DNA from: an uncultured Francisellaceae bacterium
GTDB lineage: Bacteria > Pseudomonadota > Gammaproteobacteria > UBA6186 > Azoamicaceae
Direction of reading: 5' to 3'
NCBI GenBank assembly: GCA_903907935.1
Contig: CAIVQA010000032.1
Coordinates: 1-47,573 of the forward strand
Length of the DNA stretch: 47,573 nucleotides
Made by a program: the position numbers and the translations under genes. Position 1 is the stretch's first letter. Every line of letters begins with the position of its first letter. Below the pieces are notes generated by a model. It was not told the origin of the DNA. It searched no databases and saw nothing but the letters and a program-made list of their open reading frames with translations. Shown in pieces: positions 7,192-16,563 of this stretch.

Positions 7192-7334
7192 TATACTCTC
7201 AGCTAATAAGTTTTTGGTGCTCTAAAAAACAAGGAGTGTTGTTTGAGCCTCCTTGGACTCTAGTTGTTCCTTATTTTGCGAAAGGCGAGTCAATTGTTTT
7301 TTAGAGCACCAAAAACTTATTAGCTGAGAGTATA
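7192..7334. repeat. Family A palindromic repeat (forward orientation)
   Basis: This 143-bp element has about 41-bp perfect inverted arms beginning TATACTCTCAGCTAATAAG and continuing through TTTTTGGTGCTCT and an A-run. The loop region contains GGAGTGTTGTTTGAGCC and GAAAGGCGAGTCA. It lies tail-to-tail between the ABC ATPase gene and the nitroreductase gene, starting two bases after the ATPase stop codon. A terminator-like effect is possible, but the T-run lies inside the stem rather than after it. Confidence 0.92.
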
Positions 7335-7356
7335 CTAATCATACATGAGAATATAC

Positions 7357-7971
7357 TTATACATTTGTACACACTGTTTCTAGTGGTTCGCGAATTTGTT
7401 TAGTTTGATTGCCGGCCCTGTAACCAAAAGCACATAAAGCAACAGGATCAAATATATTCCAGTCGACATGATTTTTTAGCGAGAGTTTTAGAGCATCATA
7501 ATAAAAACCTTCCATAGGACAAGAATCAATTCCAAGGCTAGAAGCACCTGTCATCATATTGGCAAGGGCAATGTAGGTTTGACGTTTGGCCCATTCACCA
7601 GTATTTTGTTCAGAGAGATAATCAATGATACTATTTTGGAACACTTGATAACGGTTTTCTTCTTGACTACGTCGCCATAAACGTTGACGCATAAAAGCTG
7701 AATCGCGACGAAATTGATTTGGTAAACGGGCAAGATAAAGTACTACAAAAGAAGAGTCTGTAATTTGTGCTTGATTCCAGCAGGCAGGTCTGACTGTTTC
7801 TCTAAGTTTGAGATCATTCATCACTAAAAAATGCCATGGTTCTAATCCAAAAGAAGATGGAGAAATACGTCCAAATTCAAGAATGAGAGCTTGTTCAGTT
7901 TTGTTGATTTTTTTGTTTGGATCGAATAACTTGCAGGCATGGCGGAAGTTCATTGCTTCAATAAAATTCAT
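7357..7971 (-). CDS. Nitroreductase-family NAD(P)H oxidoreductase
   Basis: The 204-residue product is an FMN-dependent nitroreductase-family enzyme, closest to the NfsB/YdgI type. The N-terminal NFRHACKLFDPNKKI, SPSSFGLEPWHFLVM (flavin-binding region), and the C-terminal DSCPMEGFYYDALK and GYRAGNQ fit the family, and the length is typical. Such enzymes reduce nitroaromatics, quinones or flavin analogues using NAD(P)H; the physiological substrate is unknown. The ATG is preceded by AAAGGGGA. It is transcribed alone, divergent from dut and convergent with the transporter operon. Confidence 0.9.
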   Translation of the reverse strand: MNFIEAMNFRHACKLFDPNKKINKTEQALILEFGRISPSSFGLEPWHFLVMNDLKLRETVRPACWNQAQITDSSFVVLYLARLPNQFRRDSAFMRQRLWRRSQEENRYQVFQNSIIDYLSEQNTGEWAKRQTYIALANMMTGASSLGIDSCPMEGFYYDALKLSLKNHVDWNIFDPVALCAFGYRAGNQTKQIREPLETVCTNV

Positions 7972-8077
7972 GGTAGTCCCCTTTATAAAAAAAAATCCAA
8001 GTTTATTTACATTTTAAATCGTGGCATAATTTATGGTACATAAAAAACATTTAAGATCTAGGGAATAATTATAGTAA

Positions 8078-8539
8078 ATGCGACCTTTAAACATAAAAAT
8101 TAAGATTTTGAATGATAAATTAGGAACGATGTTACTATTGCCAAGTTATGCAACTAAAGGTTCTGCTGGCATGGATTTAAGAGCCTGTCTAGAACAACCA
8201 CTACTATTAAATCCCGGGGATGTAGAGTTAATCCCTACTGGGTTAGCAGTACATATTGAAGATCCAGGGTATGCAGGAATCATTATGCCTAGATCGGGAT
8301 TGGGTCATAAGCATGGTATTGTTTTAGGTAATTTAGTTGGTTTAATTGATTCTGATTATCAGGGGGAATTATTAATTTCTTGTTGGAACCGAGGTAAATC
8401 AGCATTTACTATAGAAGTTGGTGAGCGTATAGCTCAGTTTGTGTTAGTAAAGGTTGCTCAAGCTACCGTAGATCTAGTAGAAGATTTTAATGTTAGTGAA
8501 CGTGCGGTAGGTGGTTTTGGGCATACGGGAAGGTTATAA
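8078..8539 (+). CDS. dut: dUTP diphosphatase
   Basis: The 153-residue trimeric dUTPase hydrolyses dUTP to dUMP and pyrophosphate, keeping uracil out of DNA and supplying dTMP synthesis. The conserved motifs appear in order: [36 protein letters not shown] with the catalytic Asp, ERIAQFV, and the C-terminal [10 protein letters not shown] arm that closes over the substrate. Length matches E. coli Dut (151). The next gene starts one base after its stop, giving the dut-algC pair seen in many gammaproteobacteria. Confidence 0.97.
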   Translation: MRPLNIKIKILNDKLGTMLLLPSYATKGSAGMDLRACLEQPLLLNPGDVELIPTGLAVHIEDPGYAGIIMPRSGLGHKHGIVLGNLVGLIDSDYQGELLISCWNRGKSAFTIEVGERIAQFVLVKVAQATVDLVEDFNVSERAVGGFGHTGRL

Positions 8540-8540
8540 C

Positions 8541-9935
8541 TTGGTTAATTCAGAAATTTTTAGAGCCTACGATATTCGTGGTATTGTGGATCAAACTTTA
8601 ACAGAAGAAACGGTATTCTTAATTGGCAAAGCGATTGGCGAAAAAACTTTATTAAATGGTACTAAACAAGTAGTTGTTGCTAGAGATGGTCGTTTATCTG
8701 GCCCTAGGTTAATATCTAAATTAAAACAAGGAATTATAACTACCGGGTGTAATGTATTAGATCTAGGGTTGGTTCCTACACCAGGGTTATATTTTGCAGC
8801 ATGTACTTTAAATATCGATTCAGCAGTAATGTTAACTGGTAGTCATAATCCACCAAATTATAATGGTTTAAAAATTATTTTATCTGGACAAGCGATTTAT
8901 GGTGATCAAATATTAGAGTTAAAAAATTTAATTATTGCAAATCAAAATAATCAAGCAAATCAAATAAATAAAATAGGCGAAGTAAAAGAAATTAATATCA
9001 TTGATCAATATATACAGTATATTGTAGATAATATTAAAATTAATCAAAAAACTAAAAAATTAACAGCAGTAGTGGATTGTGGTAATGGTGCAGCAGGAGC
9101 GGTAGCTGAAAAATTATTTAATGCATTAGGAATACATTGTATACCATTGTATTGTGAAATAGATGGTAATTTCCCTAATCATCATCCAGATCCTGGTGAT
9201 CCTAAAAATTTAAAAGATTTAAAGCAAGCTGTATTAGAGCATAATGCTGATTTAGGTATTGCTTTTGATGGTGATGGAGATCGGTTAGGAGTTATTGATA
9301 ATAAAGGCAATATAATTTGGCCAGATAGATATTTAATGCTATTTGCTAAAGATATTTTACAAAAAAACAATAATGCAACAATTATTTATGATGTTAAATC
9401 TACTAATCATTTACAGGCTTTGATCCAAAAACATGGTGGTCAACCATTGATGTGGAAAACTGGACATTCTTTAATAAAGGCTAAAATGCAGGAAACAAAG
9501 GCGTTATTGGCTGGCGAGATGAGTGGTCATGTGTTTTTTAAAGATCGTTGGTTTGGATTTGATGATGGTTTATATACAGCTGCTAGATTAATAGAATTAT
9601 TAGCTAATTCAGAAAAAAATTTACACGACATGTGTAGAGATTTACCAGAAAATGTTTCTACACCAGAGTTAATTATTCAATCTAGCGAAAGTAAGAAGCA
9701 TGGTATTGTTGAAAAGTTAATAGCTATGGTTAGTAAAACAACAGCACGCATTACTACCATAGATGGATTAAGGTTAGATTTTACTAATTGTTGGGGTTTA
9801 GTTAGAGTTTCTAATACTACTCCAAATTTAATAGCTAGGTTTGAAGCTGTTGATGCAGTAGGATTAGAACAAATAAAAGAAACTTTTAAAAAATATTTAT
9901 TAGCAATAGATCCTAATTTATTGCTACCATTTTAA
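8541..9935 (+). CDS. algC: Phosphomannomutase/phosphoglucomutase (AlgC-type)
   Basis: The 464-residue enzyme interconverts hexose 1- and 6-phosphates and so feeds nucleotide-sugar synthesis. The AlgC-type motifs are present: FRAYDIRG near the N-terminus, the phosphoserine loop [14 protein letters not shown], the metal-binding DGDGDR, and [19 protein letters not shown] in the sugar-binding domain. I choose the TTG at 8541 because it follows a GGGAAGG ribosome site, begins just after the dut stop and gives the usual length; an upstream GTG at 8511 would add ten residues overlapping dut. Its product probably supports the nucleotide-sugar demand of the glycan operon at 18.7-45 kb. Confidence 0.93.
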   Translation: MVNSEIFRAYDIRGIVDQTLTEETVFLIGKAIGEKTLLNGTKQVVVARDGRLSGPRLISKLKQGIITTGCNVLDLGLVPTPGLYFAACTLNIDSAVMLTGSHNPPNYNGLKIILSGQAIYGDQILELKNLIIANQNNQANQINKIGEVKEINIIDQYIQYIVDNIKINQKTKKLTAVVDCGNGAAGAVAEKLFNALGIHCIPLYCEIDGNFPNHHPDPGDPKNLKDLKQAVLEHNADLGIAFDGDGDRLGVIDNKGNIIWPDRYLMLFAKDILQKNNNATIIYDVKSTNHLQALIQKHGGQPLMWKTGHSLIKAKMQETKALLAGEMSGHVFFKDRWFGFDDGLYTAARLIELLANSEKNLHDMCRDLPENVSTPELIIQSSESKKHGIVEKLIAMVSKTTARITTIDGLRLDFTNCWGLVRVSNTTPNLIARFEAVDAVGLEQIKETFKKYLLAIDPNLLLPF

Positions 9936-9951
9936 TTATAAGGTAATTAAT

Positions 9952-10692
9952 ATGCGACTTAGTGGTAGAGGTAAAGCAGATTTAAGAACAATTGTTATTA
10001 CTAAAAATTATACTAAATATGCTGAAGGATCTATTTTAATAGAATATGGCGATACTAAAGTCTTATGTAATGCTAGTGTTGTTCAGGGTGTGCCAAAATT
10101 TTTAAAAGGACAGAATCAAGGGTGGGTAACTGCAGAATATGGCATGTTACCTAGGGCAACTCATGATCGCAATCCAAGAGATGCAGCAAAAGGGTTTACA
10201 CCTGGTCGTACTATGGAAATTCAAAGATTAATTGCTAGATCACTTAGATCAGCCGTAGAATTAACTGCATTGCCAGAATATACCATTACTATTGATTGCG
10301 ATGTAATTCAAGCAGATGGAGGTACTAGAACCGCTAGTATCACTGGTGGCTGTATTGCTTTGTACGATGCTATAATTTATATGCAAAAAAAAGGGTTAAT
10401 AGTAGGATCTAAAAATCCATTTAAAAATTTAATTGCTTCCGTATCAGTTGGTGTGTATAAAAACAATGTAATCTTAGATTTAGATTACGAAGAAGACTCT
10501 AATGCAGAAACTGATTTAAATGTTGTCATGAATTCTTCAGGTAATTTTATAGAAGTCCAAGGTACGGCTGAAGCCAAGCCATTTTCAATGTTAGAATTAA
10601 CCGAAATGTTAGATTTAGCTAAAGAAGGCATAAATACTTTATTGGCTAAGCAACGGTTATCTTTGGGACTTGAAAACACCCATAGCCTTTAA
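9952..10692 (+). CDS. rph: Ribonuclease PH
   Basis: The 246-residue phosphorolytic 3'-5' exoribonuclease trims tRNA 3' ends. The RNase PH signature is complete: RPL-like start [26 protein letters not shown] without gaps, [18 protein letters not shown], the Arg-rich [32 protein letters not shown], and the active-site [19 protein letters not shown]. It is about eight residues longer at the C-terminus than the E. coli enzyme. Its last 36 nt overlap the 3' end of the convergent S41 protease gene. It follows algC by 16 nt. Confidence 0.97.
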   Translation: MRLSGRGKADLRTIVITKNYTKYAEGSILIEYGDTKVLCNASVVQGVPKFLKGQNQGWVTAEYGMLPRATHDRNPRDAAKGFTPGRTMEIQRLIARSLRSAVELTALPEYTITIDCDVIQADGGTRTASITGGCIALYDAIIYMQKKGLIVGSKNPFKNLIASVSVGVYKNNVILDLDYEEDSNAETDLNVVMNSSGNFIEVQGTAEAKPFSMLELTEMLDLAKEGINTLLAKQRLSLGLENTHSL

Positions 10693-12006
10693 CACCATAA
10701 CACCTTGAGATAGCTGGTAATCTTCATTAACTTTAGAATTGCTTATGCTATTTTCTGTGTTGTTTGTTGGAGAGGTGTTGCTATTAGAGTTATTTTTGTT
10801 GGCATTTGAGTCGTTATTATTTAGTAGTAAATGTCCTTGTAAATCAGCTTCTTTAATAGAAATTAAGTCTTGTTCTTTATGATTATCTACTGGTACCTGG
10901 ATGTTTTCTACTAACAGATCAGGAGTTATACCGGTTGCTTGGATAGATCTGCCAGAAGGAGTGTAGTATAAAGCTGTGGTTAATTTTAATCCGCGGTTTT
11001 CTTTAAGAGGGATCACCGTTTGTACCGAGCCTTTACCAAAAGATTTTGTTCCTAAAATAATTGCACGTTTATGATCTTGTAAAGCACCAGCTACAATTTC
11101 AGATGCAGATGCAGAGCCGCCATTGATTAATACTACTAGAGGTAAATTATTTAAAAGATCTTTACCTTTAGCATATTCTTTGATTTCGGATTTGGCGAGT
11201 CTGCCTTTAGTATAAACAATTAATCCGTCATATTTTAAATGATCCTGATCTAAAAATGCATTTACAGTAGCTACTGATGATTCAAATATTCCACCAGGAT
11301 TATTTCGTAAATCTAAAATTAAACCATTTAAATTATTTCCAATAGTTTTCTTTAGAGCTCTTATTTGTCTAACAACTTCATCGCCGGTATCATTTTGAAA
11401 TTTAGAAATTCTTAAATAAGCAATATTTTGATCTATAATTTCATGACGAACACTTTGTACGTTTATAATATCGCGAACTACAGTAAATTTTAATGGTTTG
11501 GTACTATTTTTGCGTAATACCGTAAGATTTATACTAGTACCAGGTTTACCTCGCATTAGATCTAAAGCTTCTCGTAATGGCATACCTCGGATAGCAGTAT
11601 CGTTTAAACGAATAATGAGATCTCCAGCTTCTATACCAGCTTTTTTAGCAGGAGTATCATCTATAGGGGTTATAACCCGTATAAAACCATCTTCTTGAGT
11701 TACTTCGATTCCTAAACCACCAAATTTACCAGTAGTACTAACTTTTAGATCAGCAAATTCGTCTTTGTCTAAATACGCAGAATGTGGATCTAGCCCAGCT
11801 AACATGCCTCGAATGGCATTATTAAATAATATATGATCATCTATAGGATTAACATAGTAATTGGTTATATTTTCTAATACAGTAGAAAATCTTTGTAAAT
11901 CATCTACAGGAAGCTTATTAGTAGTATTTTTGTCTTCCGCATTACATGTAATGAATAGTGATAGATAAAGTAAACCAATTAAAATTAATTTTTTAGATTT
12001 TTTCAT
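10657..12006 (-). CDS. S41-family C-terminal processing peptidase
   Basis: The 449-residue periplasmic serine protease is of the Prc/CtpA type. A signal peptide covers about residues 1-23 ([19 protein letters not shown]). A PDZ domain lies at about 90-170 ([26 protein letters not shown]). The catalytic core has the Ser in [14 protein letters not shown] (probably S300) and Lys in SFGKGSVQT (K325), 25 residues apart as in Prc. The C-terminal 60 residues are Asn/Ser-rich and probably disordered. Family members process or degrade periplasmic proteins, including cell-wall hydrolase regulators. It follows gpmI with a 30-nt gap, a common gammaproteobacterial pairing, and overlaps the rph 3' end. Confidence 0.93.
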   Translation of the reverse strand: MKKSKKLILIGLLYLSLFITCNAEDKNTTNKLPVDDLQRFSTVLENITNYYVNPIDDHILFNNAIRGMLAGLDPHSAYLDKDEFADLKVSTTGKFGGLGIEVTQEDGFIRVITPIDDTPAKKAGIEAGDLIIRLNDTAIRGMPLREALDLMRGKPGTSINLTVLRKNSTKPLKFTVVRDIINVQSVRHEIIDQNIAYLRISKFQNDTGDEVVRQIRALKKTIGNNLNGLILDLRNNPGGIFESSVATVNAFLDQDHLKYDGLIVYTKGRLAKSEIKEYAKGKDLLNNLPLVVLINGGSASASEIVAGALQDHKRAIILGTKSFGKGSVQTVIPLKENRGLKLTTALYYTPSGRSIQATGITPDLLVENIQVPVDNHKEQDLISIKEADLQGHLLLNNNDSNANKNNSNSNTSPTNNTENSISNSKVNEDYQLSQGVMVLKAMGVFKSQR

Positions 12007-12036
12007 ATGTTTATATTATAACCCTTATTTGAATTT

Positions 12037-13578
12037 CTATACAGTTAATAAACTATTACCAGTCATAGAACGTGGTTTTTTTAGCCCTAATAGCTTTAAT
12101 ATAGTAGGAGCTAGATCTTGTAACCCAGGGGATGGTGAGTTGTTTGAACTATTTAACTGTACTTTTTTATTGCCGACATATATAAAAGGTACAGGAAGAG
12201 TAGTATGAGTGGTCGAAGCTTGTTTATTGTTTATATCATACATTAATTCAGCATTACCATGGTCGGCAGTTATAATTAGATCTGAAGTTGTATTCGAGAT
12301 GGTGGTTATAATTTTTTCAAAACAACTGTCTAAAGTTTCTATAGCATTAATAGTAGCTTTCATATTACCAGTATGTCCAACCATGTCAGCATTAGCAAAA
12401 TTACAAACAATAAGTGAATATTTTTTACTGTAAATAGCTTTTATTAATTCATCTGTAATTTGTAAAGCACTCATTTGTGGAGAGAGATCATAAGTTTTAA
12501 CGGTAGGAGATGGTATTAATATTCTATCTTCAAAAGGAAAGCTAGCTTCTTGTCCACCATTGAGGAAAAAAGTTACATGTGGATATTTTTCAGTTTCTGC
12601 TATTTTTAATTGGGGTAATTTATGTAACGAAAGGCATTCACTTAAGGTATGATCTATGTTAATTGGAGGAAATATTACATCAGCAATTAAGTCGTCTGCA
12701 TATTTGGTAAAAGTGATTAATTTTATTTTAGGTGTTTTTTCTCTAGTAAATAATGAAAAATCTGGTTTAGTTAAAGCATAACACAGCTGTCTTGCTCGGT
12801 CTGATCTAAAATTATAAAAAATTACCAAATCACCATTTTCTATTGGTGGAGATCCATTTATTCTGGTTGGAGAAACAAATTCATCTGTTTCAGATCTGCT
12901 ATATGCTTGTTTTAAACCATCTAAAGCAGTAGTAGCTACAAATTCAGTTTTACCGGTAGTTAATAGATCATAAACTTGTTTGGTTCTTTCGGCTCTATTA
13001 TCTCGATCCATTGCAAAAAAACGGCCAGAAATAGTAGCGATTACTGACCTAGTATTAGTATTTTCTAATTTAGTTAAAAAATTTTCAGCACTTTTTGCTA
13101 ATGTATCCCTACCGTCCAAAAAGGCATGGATAAAAACGTTAGGAATTTTAAGTTTATCGATCATTTGTAAAATAGCATATAAATGTGATTCATGGCTATG
13201 AACACCACCATCAGATAATAATCCTAAAATATGGATCTTTTTATTATTTTTGGCAGTTAATTTAATGTTATTTAATAAGACTTTATTGTTCATAAAATCA
13301 TGACTATTAATAATAGAATTATTAATTCTTACAAGATCTTGCTCGATAATTCTGCCGGCACCTATGGTCATATGTCCAACCTCAGAATTGCCCATTTGTC
13401 CTATAGGTAAACCAACGCTACTACCGCTAGCTTCTAAATTAGTATTAATAGATGTTTTTAATAAATTGTCCCAGTTTGGAGTATTAGCTAAGGCTATAGC
13501 ATTATAGGTTTTATGGGTATTTACTCCCCATCCATCTAAAATGATTAATGTTACTAGAGAATGATTTATTCTTAACAT
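12037..13578 (-). CDS. gpmI: 2,3-bisphosphoglycerate-independent phosphoglycerate mutase
   Basis: The 513-residue manganese-dependent glycolytic enzyme interconverts 3- and 2-phosphoglycerate. The alkaline-phosphatase-like fold is shown by IILDGWG with metal-binding Asp15, the phosphorylated Ser65 in GNSEVGHMTIGAGR, the SDGGVHSH and HAFLDGRDT substrate-binding motifs, VCNFANADMVGHTGN, and ITADHGNAE near the C-terminus. The length is standard. It heads the minus-strand gpmI-S41 protease pair and diverges from the rhodanese-glutaredoxin/secB/gpsA group, the order found in enterobacteria. A family A repeat occupies the divergent promoter region. Confidence 0.97.
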   Translation of the reverse strand: MLRINHSLVTLIILDGWGVNTHKTYNAIALANTPNWDNLLKTSINTNLEASGSSVGLPIGQMGNSEVGHMTIGAGRIIEQDLVRINNSIINSHDFMNNKVLLNNIKLTAKNNKKIHILGLLSDGGVHSHESHLYAILQMIDKLKIPNVFIHAFLDGRDTLAKSAENFLTKLENTNTRSVIATISGRFFAMDRDNRAERTKQVYDLLTTGKTEFVATTALDGLKQAYSRSETDEFVSPTRINGSPPIENGDLVIFYNFRSDRARQLCYALTKPDFSLFTREKTPKIKLITFTKYADDLIADVIFPPINIDHTLSECLSLHKLPQLKIAETEKYPHVTFFLNGGQEASFPFEDRILIPSPTVKTYDLSPQMSALQITDELIKAIYSKKYSLIVCNFANADMVGHTGNMKATINAIETLDSCFEKIITTISNTTSDLIITADHGNAELMYDINNKQASTTHTTLPVPFIYVGNKKVQLNSSNNSPSPGLQDLAPTILKLLGLKKPRSMTGNSLLTV

Positions 13579-13594
13579 AAAATAATATAGTATC

Positions 13595-13749
13595 TATATT
13601 GTTCGCACATGGCACATGAGTTTTTGGTACTCTAAAAAAATAATTTGCTGAACTCGCCCTACTTTTAGCAGCGCTAACAACAGCAGCACGGGGCTCAAAC
13701 ACCGCTCATTATTTTTTAGAGTACCGAAAACTCATGTGCCAAGAGTATA
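13595..13749. repeat. Family A palindromic repeat (reverse orientation)
   Basis: This element of about 155 bp lies in the divergent gap between gpmI and the rhodanese-glutaredoxin gene. The arms GGCACATGAG (13611) and CTCATGTGCC (13731) continue inward through the TTGGTACTCT/AGAGTACCGA core; the left outer end is degenerate and partly duplicated (GCACATGGCACATGAG). The interior, reversed, matches the copy at 2742 (GAACTCGCCCTA, GGGCTCAAACACCGCTCATTA). The exact left boundary is uncertain. Confidence 0.82.
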
Positions 13750-13781
13750 TTTAACTTAAATAATTTAATAGAGTATAAAAC

Positions 13782-14510
13782 ATGATTAACAATATTATAA
13801 ATTTTCTAACTCACAATATAACATTAAGTGTTGGGTTTTTATTAGCAATAATAGTTTATATTTTGTTTGAGGTAGTTTCATGGCTATCGAGTGATTCATT
13901 AGAAAACCAAAGTAAAGTTAATGTAAATCAATTAACATCATTATTTAATCATGAAAATGCGTTAATTTTAGATTTAAGATCAGCAGAAAATTATAATGCT
14001 AGTTATATAATTAATTCTGTTAATATATTACCGGTAGATTGCAATAATCAAAATACATTAATTAAATCTAATCCAAATAGACCAATAATAATAGTTTGTG
14101 AAACTGGTAAAATTTCGGCATCAGTTGCTATTCATTTGCGTAAAAATGGAATTAAACAAGCTTTCTATCTAGCTGGTGGTCTAGCTGCTTGGCGGGCATC
14201 AGGAATGCCATTAGTTACTTCAAATAAAGGTAATCCTAATAACAAATATTTAGAAAAAATAGTTATTTACACTAAAGAAGGTTGTCCATATTGTTTAAGT
14301 GCGAAAAATTTATTACGCAACAAAGGCCTAAAGTATAAAGAAGTTACAATTAGTGTAGATCAACAGGAATTTAAAGAAATGGTGCAATTAAGCGGTGGTC
14401 TTAAAACCGTGCCACAAATATTTATTAATGGGCGACATATTGGTGGTTTTGATGCTCTTAAAGATTTAAATGATAAAGGAGAGTTAGATAATATTTTAAA
14501 AAATATTTAA
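13782..14510 (+). CDS. Membrane-anchored rhodanese-glutaredoxin fusion (YibN-GrxC)
   Basis: The 242-residue product joins two proteins encoded separately in E. coli. Residues 14-35 form one membrane anchor. A rhodanese domain spans about 46-145 with the active Cys106 in CETGKIS and the typical AGGLAAWRASGMPL end. A linker of about 12 residues leads to a glutaredoxin domain with the dithiol CPYC at 168-171, TVPQIF at 209-214 and GGFD at 221-224. It probably handles sulfane sulfur and disulfide or glutathione chemistry at the cytoplasmic membrane face. It is followed by secB and gpsA, the same order as yibN-grxC-secB-gpsA in E. coli. No stop or frameshift separates the halves. Confidence 0.93.
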   Translation: MINNIINFLTHNITLSVGFLLAIIVYILFEVVSWLSSDSLENQSKVNVNQLTSLFNHENALILDLRSAENYNASYIINSVNILPVDCNNQNTLIKSNPNRPIIIVCETGKISASVAIHLRKNGIKQAFYLAGGLAAWRASGMPLVTSNKGNPNNKYLEKIVIYTKEGCPYCLSAKNLLRNKGLKYKEVTISVDQQEFKEMVQLSGGLKTVPQIFINGRHIGGFDALKDLNDKGELDNILKNI

Positions 14511-14650
14511 AAGGAATAAAAGGGAACAGAAAATATGTGCTAAGTTTAGAATAGAGACAAGATCTAAAAATTAAAGTAGATTACATACACTATTTTAATT
14601 ATATTAAACTTATTAATAGAAGAGCAGGAAGGATAAAGGGGTAAAATATT

Positions 14651-15352
14651 ATGAAAAATTTTAAAGGGTTAATGGGCGGAAAAGATAAGGACAAAGATAA
14701 GAATAAAAAAGATGTTAAAGTTTCAAGTAAAGAAGACAGTAATATTAATAAAAATAAATTAGATGCTAGAGGTGTTAATCAAGCAAATAATTCTAATGTT
14801 CAAAGCAATGCTGATAATGCAAATCTTAAGGGTGTTCCAGAACAGGCTAATTTAACCATTCATAGTATTTTTGTTAAAGATATTTCATACGAAGCCCCAG
14901 CTACTCCACAAGCATTTTCTTTGCCTTGGGAACCACAAGTAAAGTTTGATATTCAGGTAATGCGTAGAGTTGTAGATCAAGCTGCAGGGGTGCATGAAGT
15001 AATTCTACATACTACAATTTCCACAAAATTAAAAGTTAAAAAGGCTGCAGGTGCTACAGCTGCTGATGCAGAACAAGAAATAACAGCATTTTTAATTGAT
15101 ATAAAATTAGCTGGAGTATTTACTATAAAGGGCTTACAAGAGCCTCAATTAGACAGAGTGTTATCAACTACTGCTCCAACAATTCTATTCCCTTATGCTG
15201 CTGAAACGGTTGCTTCTTTAGTAACTAGAGGAGGTTTCCCTCAATTTATTTTACCTCCAATAGATTTTGCTACTCTCTACCAACAACGTTTAGAGCAACA
15301 ACAAGCTAGTAATAGGCCTCAAACTAATCAAGACAGCTCTACAGTAAGCTAA
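14651..15352 (+). CDS. secB: Protein-export chaperone SecB with N-terminal extension
   Basis: The 233-residue product contains a SecB core, the tetrameric chaperone that keeps precursors unfolded and passes them to SecA. The core starts near residue 66 and shows IFVKDISYEAP, WEPQVKFD, ILFPYAAETVASLVTRGGFPQFILPPIDFATLY. Before it lies an extension of about 65 residues: a basic MKNFKGLMGGKDKDKDKNKK followed by Asn/Ser-rich sequence. There is also an Ala/Lys-rich insert at about 130-150 relative to the 155-residue E. coli protein. The start is supported by AAGGGG ahead of the ATG. Later in-frame ATGs do not offer a better start. It lies 140 nt after the rhodanese-glutaredoxin gene. Confidence 0.93.
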   Translation: MKNFKGLMGGKDKDKDKNKKDVKVSSKEDSNINKNKLDARGVNQANNSNVQSNADNANLKGVPEQANLTIHSIFVKDISYEAPATPQAFSLPWEPQVKFDIQVMRRVVDQAAGVHEVILHTTISTKLKVKKAAGATAADAEQEITAFLIDIKLAGVFTIKGLQEPQLDRVLSTTAPTILFPYAAETVASLVTRGGFPQFILPPIDFATLYQQRLEQQQASNRPQTNQDSSTVS

Positions 15353-15371
15353 GAAGTCGATAGTTTACTTT

Positions 15372-16346
15372 ATGATAGCAGTATTAGGGGCTGGAACGTG
15401 GGGAACTGCGTTGGCGATTGTATTAGCCAATAATGTTCCTCAAGAAAAAGTTTTACTTTGGGGAAGGAGCAGTTATACCAAATATTTGCCCGAAGTTACT
15501 TTACCAGAAAACATTGAGTTCACGACAGATTTAATTACTACGGTAAAAAGAGCAACGGATTTATTAGTAGTGGTTCCAAGTAGTGCATTTACCAGTCTTA
15601 TTCATTCAATAATGCCTTATATAAAAACATCTAGGATAGCGTGGGCAACTAAGGGATTAGATGCTGCAACTGGTAAATTTTTTAGTGAAATTATGGCGAA
15701 TTTATTAGGAGAAGATTTTCCTGTAGCTATATTAAGTGGTCCTAGTTTTGCTAAAGAAGTTATAAAAGGATCACCTACTTTAGTAGTTGTTGCTGGTAAA
15801 AATACTAATCAAGATCAATTATTTGTTAAAGATTTAATTAACAGACTACATTCTAAAAATTTTAGAGTATATATTTCTAATGATTTAATCGGAGTACAAT
15901 TAGGTGGGGTTTTAAAAAATATTTTAGCTGTTGCTAGTGGTATTTGTGATGGTATTGGCTTTGGAGCTAATACTAAAGCAGCTCTTATTACTAGAGGATT
16001 AGCTGAAGGCTTACGTTTAGTGGATCTCTTAGGTGGTAAAAGGCAAACTTTAATGGGCCTATCTGGAGTGGGGGATATTTTTTTAAGTTGCTCAGACAAT
16101 CAATCTCGCAATCGTAAATTTGGACTATTACTTGCCAGTGGTCTATCTATAGAACAAGCAAAATTAAAAATAGGTCAAGTGGTGGAAGCTATTGATAATG
16201 TGGAAACATTGTACCAATTATCAGTAAAATATAAAGTTGAGATGCCAATAATTGTTAAGATGTGGCAAATTATTGTGCAAAAAATGCCACTACAACAAGC
16301 TGTAGAAGATTTATTAGCTAGGGAACCTCAAGTTGAATCAATTTAA
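15372..16346 (+). CDS. gpsA: NAD(P)-dependent glycerol-3-phosphate dehydrogenase
   Basis: The 324-residue cytosolic enzyme reduces dihydroxyacetone phosphate to sn-glycerol-3-phosphate for phospholipid synthesis. The dinucleotide site GAGTWGTALA is at residues 6-15. WATKGLD, LSGPSFAKEV, the catalytic-Lys region LGGVLKNILAVASGI, and NTKAALITRGLAE with GLSGVGDIFLSC all fit the family, and the length is normal. It follows secB by 19 nt. The stop codon lies within the 8-bp target duplication of a family B element, so the insertion abuts the gene without changing the protein. Confidence 0.97.
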   Translation: MIAVLGAGTWGTALAIVLANNVPQEKVLLWGRSSYTKYLPEVTLPENIEFTTDLITTVKRATDLLVVVPSSAFTSLIHSIMPYIKTSRIAWATKGLDAATGKFFSEIMANLLGEDFPVAILSGPSFAKEVIKGSPTLVVVAGKNTNQDQLFVKDLINRLHSKNFRVYISNDLIGVQLGGVLKNILAVASGICDGIGFGANTKAALITRGLAEGLRLVDLLGGKRQTLMGLSGVGDIFLSCSDNQSRNRKFGLLLASGLSIEQAKLKIGQVVEAIDNVETLYQLSVKYKVEMPIIVKMWQIIVQKMPLQQAVEDLLAREPQVESI

Positions 16347-16349
16347 AAA

Positions 16350-16461
16350 GTATGCTCAACTCCCAATATACTACTTTGCTGCGGTACGTAACTCATTGGT
16401 CTTCGACCAGTTCAAACAGTACGTTCCTCGCAAAGGAGTATATTGGGGTTTGAACAGTTAC
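16350..16461. mobile_element. Family B MITE with 8-bp target duplication, second copy
   Basis: This 112-bp imperfect palindrome is flanked by the perfect direct repeat TTTAAAAA at 16342-16349 and 16462-16469. Its right end, TTTGAACAGTTAC, matches the GTAACTG(C/T)TC terminus of the copy at 4513-4591; its left end is degenerate (GTATGCTCAA). The arms pair through CCAATATACT, and blocks GCGGTACGT and ACGTTCCTCGC are shared with the other copy. A 23-bp spacer with its own small hairpin (TGGTCTTCGACCA) makes this copy larger. It lies directly after the gpsA stop codon. Confidence 0.85.
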
Positions 16462-16563
16462 TTTAAAAAAATTTACAAAATACTAAAAAATCAGCTATCC
16501 TTTAATAGTGGGTTTATTTTTTACTTAACTAACATTGTATATTAAATAAGGAGAATATTGATC

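Noticed and set aside
7192..7334. Family A copy as a simple bidirectional Rho-independent terminator
   Set aside because: The stem is far too long (about 41 bp) and the T-run lies within the stem, not after it; the same sequence occurs upstream of genes elsewhere in the window.
13511..13702. 63-aa minus-strand ORF upstream of gpmI
   Set aside because: It overlaps gpmI in another frame and the family A repeat; it is a shadow.
14511..14650. Possible RNA element or small gene in the 140-bp gap before secB
   Set aside because: The sequence is AT-rich with no strong stem, ORF or promoter boxes that I can defend beyond the secB ribosome site.
16333..16545. 70-aa plus-strand ORF after gpsA
   Set aside because: It starts at a TTG inside gpsA and runs through the family B palindrome; the composition is that of the repeat, and no ribosome site is present.
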